Source: an uncultured Clostridium sp.
GTDB taxonomy: Bacteria; Bacillota; Clostridia; TANB77; CAG-508
DNA length: 7,525 nt
Assembly (NCBI GenBank): GCA_900553865.1
Contig: USFC01000069.1
Coordinates: forward strand, 1-7,525
Direction: 5' to 3'
The notes below the pieces were generated by a model. The model saw only the letters and a list, made by a program, of their open reading frames with translations. It was not told where the DNA came from and made no database searches. The position numbers were made by a program, and so were the translations under genes. Shown piece by piece: positions 6,576-7,525 of this stretch (the first letter of the stretch is position 1; the number at the start of each line of letters is the position of its first letter).

Positions 6576-6705
6576 ACCGCCGATGCCACCACGTCCAAGA
6601 CCTCCGTTTCCGGGAGGATCAAGACAATTAATAACAGAAGAAAAAATGTACAAAAGGGACGGTCTTTTTCGTTCCGATTTCGGAACACAGGGGACACTCC
6701 TTTAG
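6544..6705 (+). pseudogene. Pro-rich C-terminal tail of the 6015 gene in a shifted frame
   Basis: In this frame the sequence reads GKPIRPPMPPRPPMPPRPRPPFPGGSRQ, with two exact PPMPPR units (6559-6576 and 6577-6594). The coding DNA is locally GC-rich, as expected for Pro codons. Deleting one base in CCCACGG (6538-6545) joins it to ...LNQILGGN, giving a plausible whole protein with a hydrophobic helix followed by a Pro-rich tail. The frame then enters the repeat copy at 6656. Its last 16 codons, RDGLFRSDFGTQGTLL, come from the repeat, and TAG (6703-6705) follows at once. The original gene end may therefore have been replaced by the repeat. Confidence 0.6.
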
Positions 6706-6792
6706 AAATCGAATATTTGACTAAGAGTAGACAAAAAACGGAGGTTAGATATCTGAGGGCTGATGTCATAAATCAGAAATCAGATGTTGAAG
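6656..6792. repeat. Composite dispersed repeat, copy 1
   Basis: The first 47 bases (6656-6702) match copy 2 (7109-7155) at 45 positions. They start with GGGACGGTCTTTTT, contain the perfect hairpin GTTCCGATTTCGGAAC (arms of 6, loop of 4), and end with GGGGACACTCCTT, a partial direct copy of the opening. The next 48 bases still align with copy 2 without gaps at a little over half of positions. They are followed at the same distance by degenerate 7-base units (6751-6792), consensus about RTCAGAW. This copy begins within the shifted reading frame of the 6015 gene. Confidence 0.8.
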
Positions 6793-6798
6793 AGAGTT

Positions 6799-6859
6799 AA
6801 AATATAACTGTGTAAATTCAAAAACAAAAATTTTGAATTTGTATGGTTATATTTTTTTT
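6799..6859 (+). terminator. Long AU-rich RNA hairpin with U-tail
   Basis: Left arm 6799-6823 and right arm 6831-6855 form a 25-bp stem with a 7-nt loop (ACAAAAA), followed by four more T. The outer AAAATATAAC/GTTATATTTT and inner AAATTCAAAA/TTTTGAATTT blocks are perfect. In the five-base middle (TGTGT against GTATG) four pairs are G-U wobbles in plus-strand RNA but would be A-C mismatches in minus-strand RNA. A plus-strand transcript is therefore the likely functional form. It probably ends transcription from the 6015 gene, but it is longer than ordinary terminators. Confidence 0.6.
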
Positions 6860-6944
6860 GAAGGTGAAAAAACATATAGAAAAAGGTAGAAAAAATGGGA
6901 GAAAATTAATTTAGTGGATTTTCAAAAAAAGAAAATTCTGCTTA

Positions 6945-7006
6945 TCGAAAAAAGTCGAAAAAAGTAGAATAAAATAGTTGACACTGGTGTGAACGAATGC
7001 TAAAAT
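6945..7006 (+). promoter_or_regulatory. Strong promoter with phased A-tracts upstream
   Basis: TTGACA (6978-6983), a 17-bp spacer and TAAAAT (7001-7006) form a near-consensus sigma-A promoter. Directly upstream are two exact tandem 10-mers, TCGAAAAAAG (6945-6954 and 6955-6964), and then A-rich DNA. This places six-base A-tracts one helical turn apart at about -65 to -50, as in UP elements or curved DNA. The predicted start is near 7013. The nearest downstream gene on this strand begins at 7321, giving a leader of about 300 nt. Confidence 0.65.
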
Positions 7007-7013
7007 TAATTTG

Positions 7014-7320
7014 TAAATAAGTTACTTACAAGTAATGCAAAAAGTTAGCTTATAAAGCATGAATAAAACTTATGAAAAAGGGAAAAATAAAGACGAGAAG
7101 GAACAACAGGGACGGTCTTTTTCGTTCCGATTTCGGAACACTAGGGACACTCCTTAAAATTTCAAACATATGTCTAGGAATAGGAAAAAAGCAAAAAGAG
7201 AAGGTCTGATGTCAGAAGTCAAAAAGCAGATTTCAGCCATCGGACTTCTGAAAATGGAATTATTGAGTTTAAGCAAGATGCTCAGATGGTTGATGTGGGA
7301 ACTTGAGAGGAGATAGATTA
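7014..7320 (+). other. Non-coding leader between promoter and 7321 gene
   Basis: No convincing gene is present. Near the 5' end, TTACT/AGTAA (7022-7035) and TTGTAA/TTACAA (7011-7031) are overlapping small inverted repeats. Repeat copy 2 occupies 7109-7252. Within it TCAGAAGTC (7212-7220) and GACTTCTGA (7243-7251) form a perfect 9-bp stem with a 22-nt loop, ending 69 nt before the gene. If the 6978 promoter serves the 7321 gene, this RNA would be a structured 5' leader. No known riboswitch is recognised. A 32-codon frame at 7059-7157 lacks a ribosome site. Confidence 0.4.
7109..7252. repeat. Composite dispersed repeat, copy 2
   Basis: It has the same architecture and register as copy 1: a 47-base core (7109-7155) with the GTTCCGATTTCGGAAC hairpin, a diverged 48-base middle, and seven 7-base units (7204-7252) related to RTCAGAW. 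The heptamer block begins 95 bases after the core start in both copies. The core differs from copy 1 only at two adjacent bases (7142-7143). No transposase, flanking inverted ends or obvious target duplication is seen. Confidence 0.8.
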
Positions 7321-7525
7321 ATGAGAAAAACAAGAGAAAATGTAGAAAAGATGAAACGTGAAAGCCTTGAGGATGTATACACAAGTAGTTTTAGTGAAAT
7401 AATAAAAAATTTTGGAAAGAGAAAAAAGCTAATAATAAATGAAGGTTCAAAAGAGCAATTACCACTAAAAAAAAGAGGGCAAGCAGCTATAACTTTAGTA
7501 GCATTAGTGGTCACAATTGTTGTTT
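7321..7525 (+). CDS. Prepilin-like or secreted protein N-terminus, cut by window edge
   Basis: ATG 7321 follows GAGAGGAG (7305-7312) at 8 nt, a strong ribosome site, and the frame is open to the window end (68 codons). The first 50 residues are highly charged (MRKTRENVEKMKRESLEDVY, later GKRKKLIINEGSKEQLPLKKRG). Then a hydrophobic stretch begins, ITLVALVVTIVV. A basic leader, Gly and ITLVALVVTI is the pattern of type IV prepilin-like N-termini common in Clostridia, cleaved and anchored at the membrane. Two features are unusual: the leader of about 53 residues is long, and QAA separates the Gly from ITLVAL, so cleavage by a prepilin peptidase is uncertain. The family cannot be named from this part. 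It could be a pseudopilin, or a large surface protein using the same export segment. Confidence 0.65.
   Translation, partial: MRKTRENVEKMKRESLEDVYTSSFSEIIKNFGKRKKLIINEGSKEQLPLKKRGQAAITLVALVVTIVV

Noticed and set aside
7059..7157. 32-codon plus-strand frame MNKTYEKGKNKDEKEQ running through repeat copy 2
   Set aside because: There is no ribosome site before the ATG. Its second half is repeat sequence read in a different frame from copy 1.
6656..7252. CRISPR array or insertion sequence
   Set aside because: There are only two long copies about 450 bases apart, with no short regular spacers, no Cas-like gene, no transposase and no terminal inverted repeats.
1..7525. A novel defence, toxin-antitoxin or biosynthetic system
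   Set aside because: Apart from the small and repeat elements described, the genes are core functions. No cluster of accessory genes with linked roles is visible.

Overview
The window is AT-rich (roughly 30% GC by eye). Its Shine-Dalgarno sites are strong (AGGAGG type), GTG and ATG starts are mixed, and its housekeeping proteins look clostridial. All of this points to a low-GC Bacillota, most likely an uncultured or gut-type member of the class Clostridia. The class is inferred from protein style, not from a marker search.

Layout, left to right. Positions 1-360 hold the 3' part of a serine O-acetyltransferase gene (cysE), cut by the window edge and carrying a one-base frameshift near 240. 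A near-consensus promoter (404-432) then drives a complete uvrA (451-3282). Positions 3283-3767 form a gene-poor interval. On the minus strand it holds what looks like the decayed start of a DUF4160-type gene (3329 to 3243) and a 35-codon Asn/Lys-rich small gene (3624 to 3517), with a bidirectional terminator hairpin at 3486-3512. A plus-strand promoter (3703-3730) then starts a two-gene unit: a divergent cytidylate-kinase-like P-loop protein (3768-4475) and murD (4497-5903). After murD come a short repeat remnant and an uncharacterised gene (6015-6575). Its Pro-rich tail is displaced into another frame by a second one-base insertion. Positions 6706-7320 carry no convincing gene. They hold two copies of a composite dispersed repeat (one starting inside the preceding gene), a long AU-rich RNA hairpin, and a consensus promoter preceded by phased A-tracts. 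The window ends inside a gene whose product begins like a clostridial prepilin-type or secreted protein (7321 to the edge).

How the genes relate: cysE (cysteine synthesis), uvrA (nucleotide excision repair) and murD (peptidoglycan precursor synthesis) are ordinary core functions that happen to be neighbours. The kinase-like gene and murD are close and co-oriented, so they are probably co-transcribed. I see no defence system, CRISPR array, insertion sequence, tRNA or rRNA. The least ordinary content is the repeat-rich interval 5904-7320, the kinase homologue lacking several CMP-binding residues, and the small minus-strand genes. Both frameshifts are an extra C directly before GGA, so sequencing or assembly error must be excluded before either gene is called dead.
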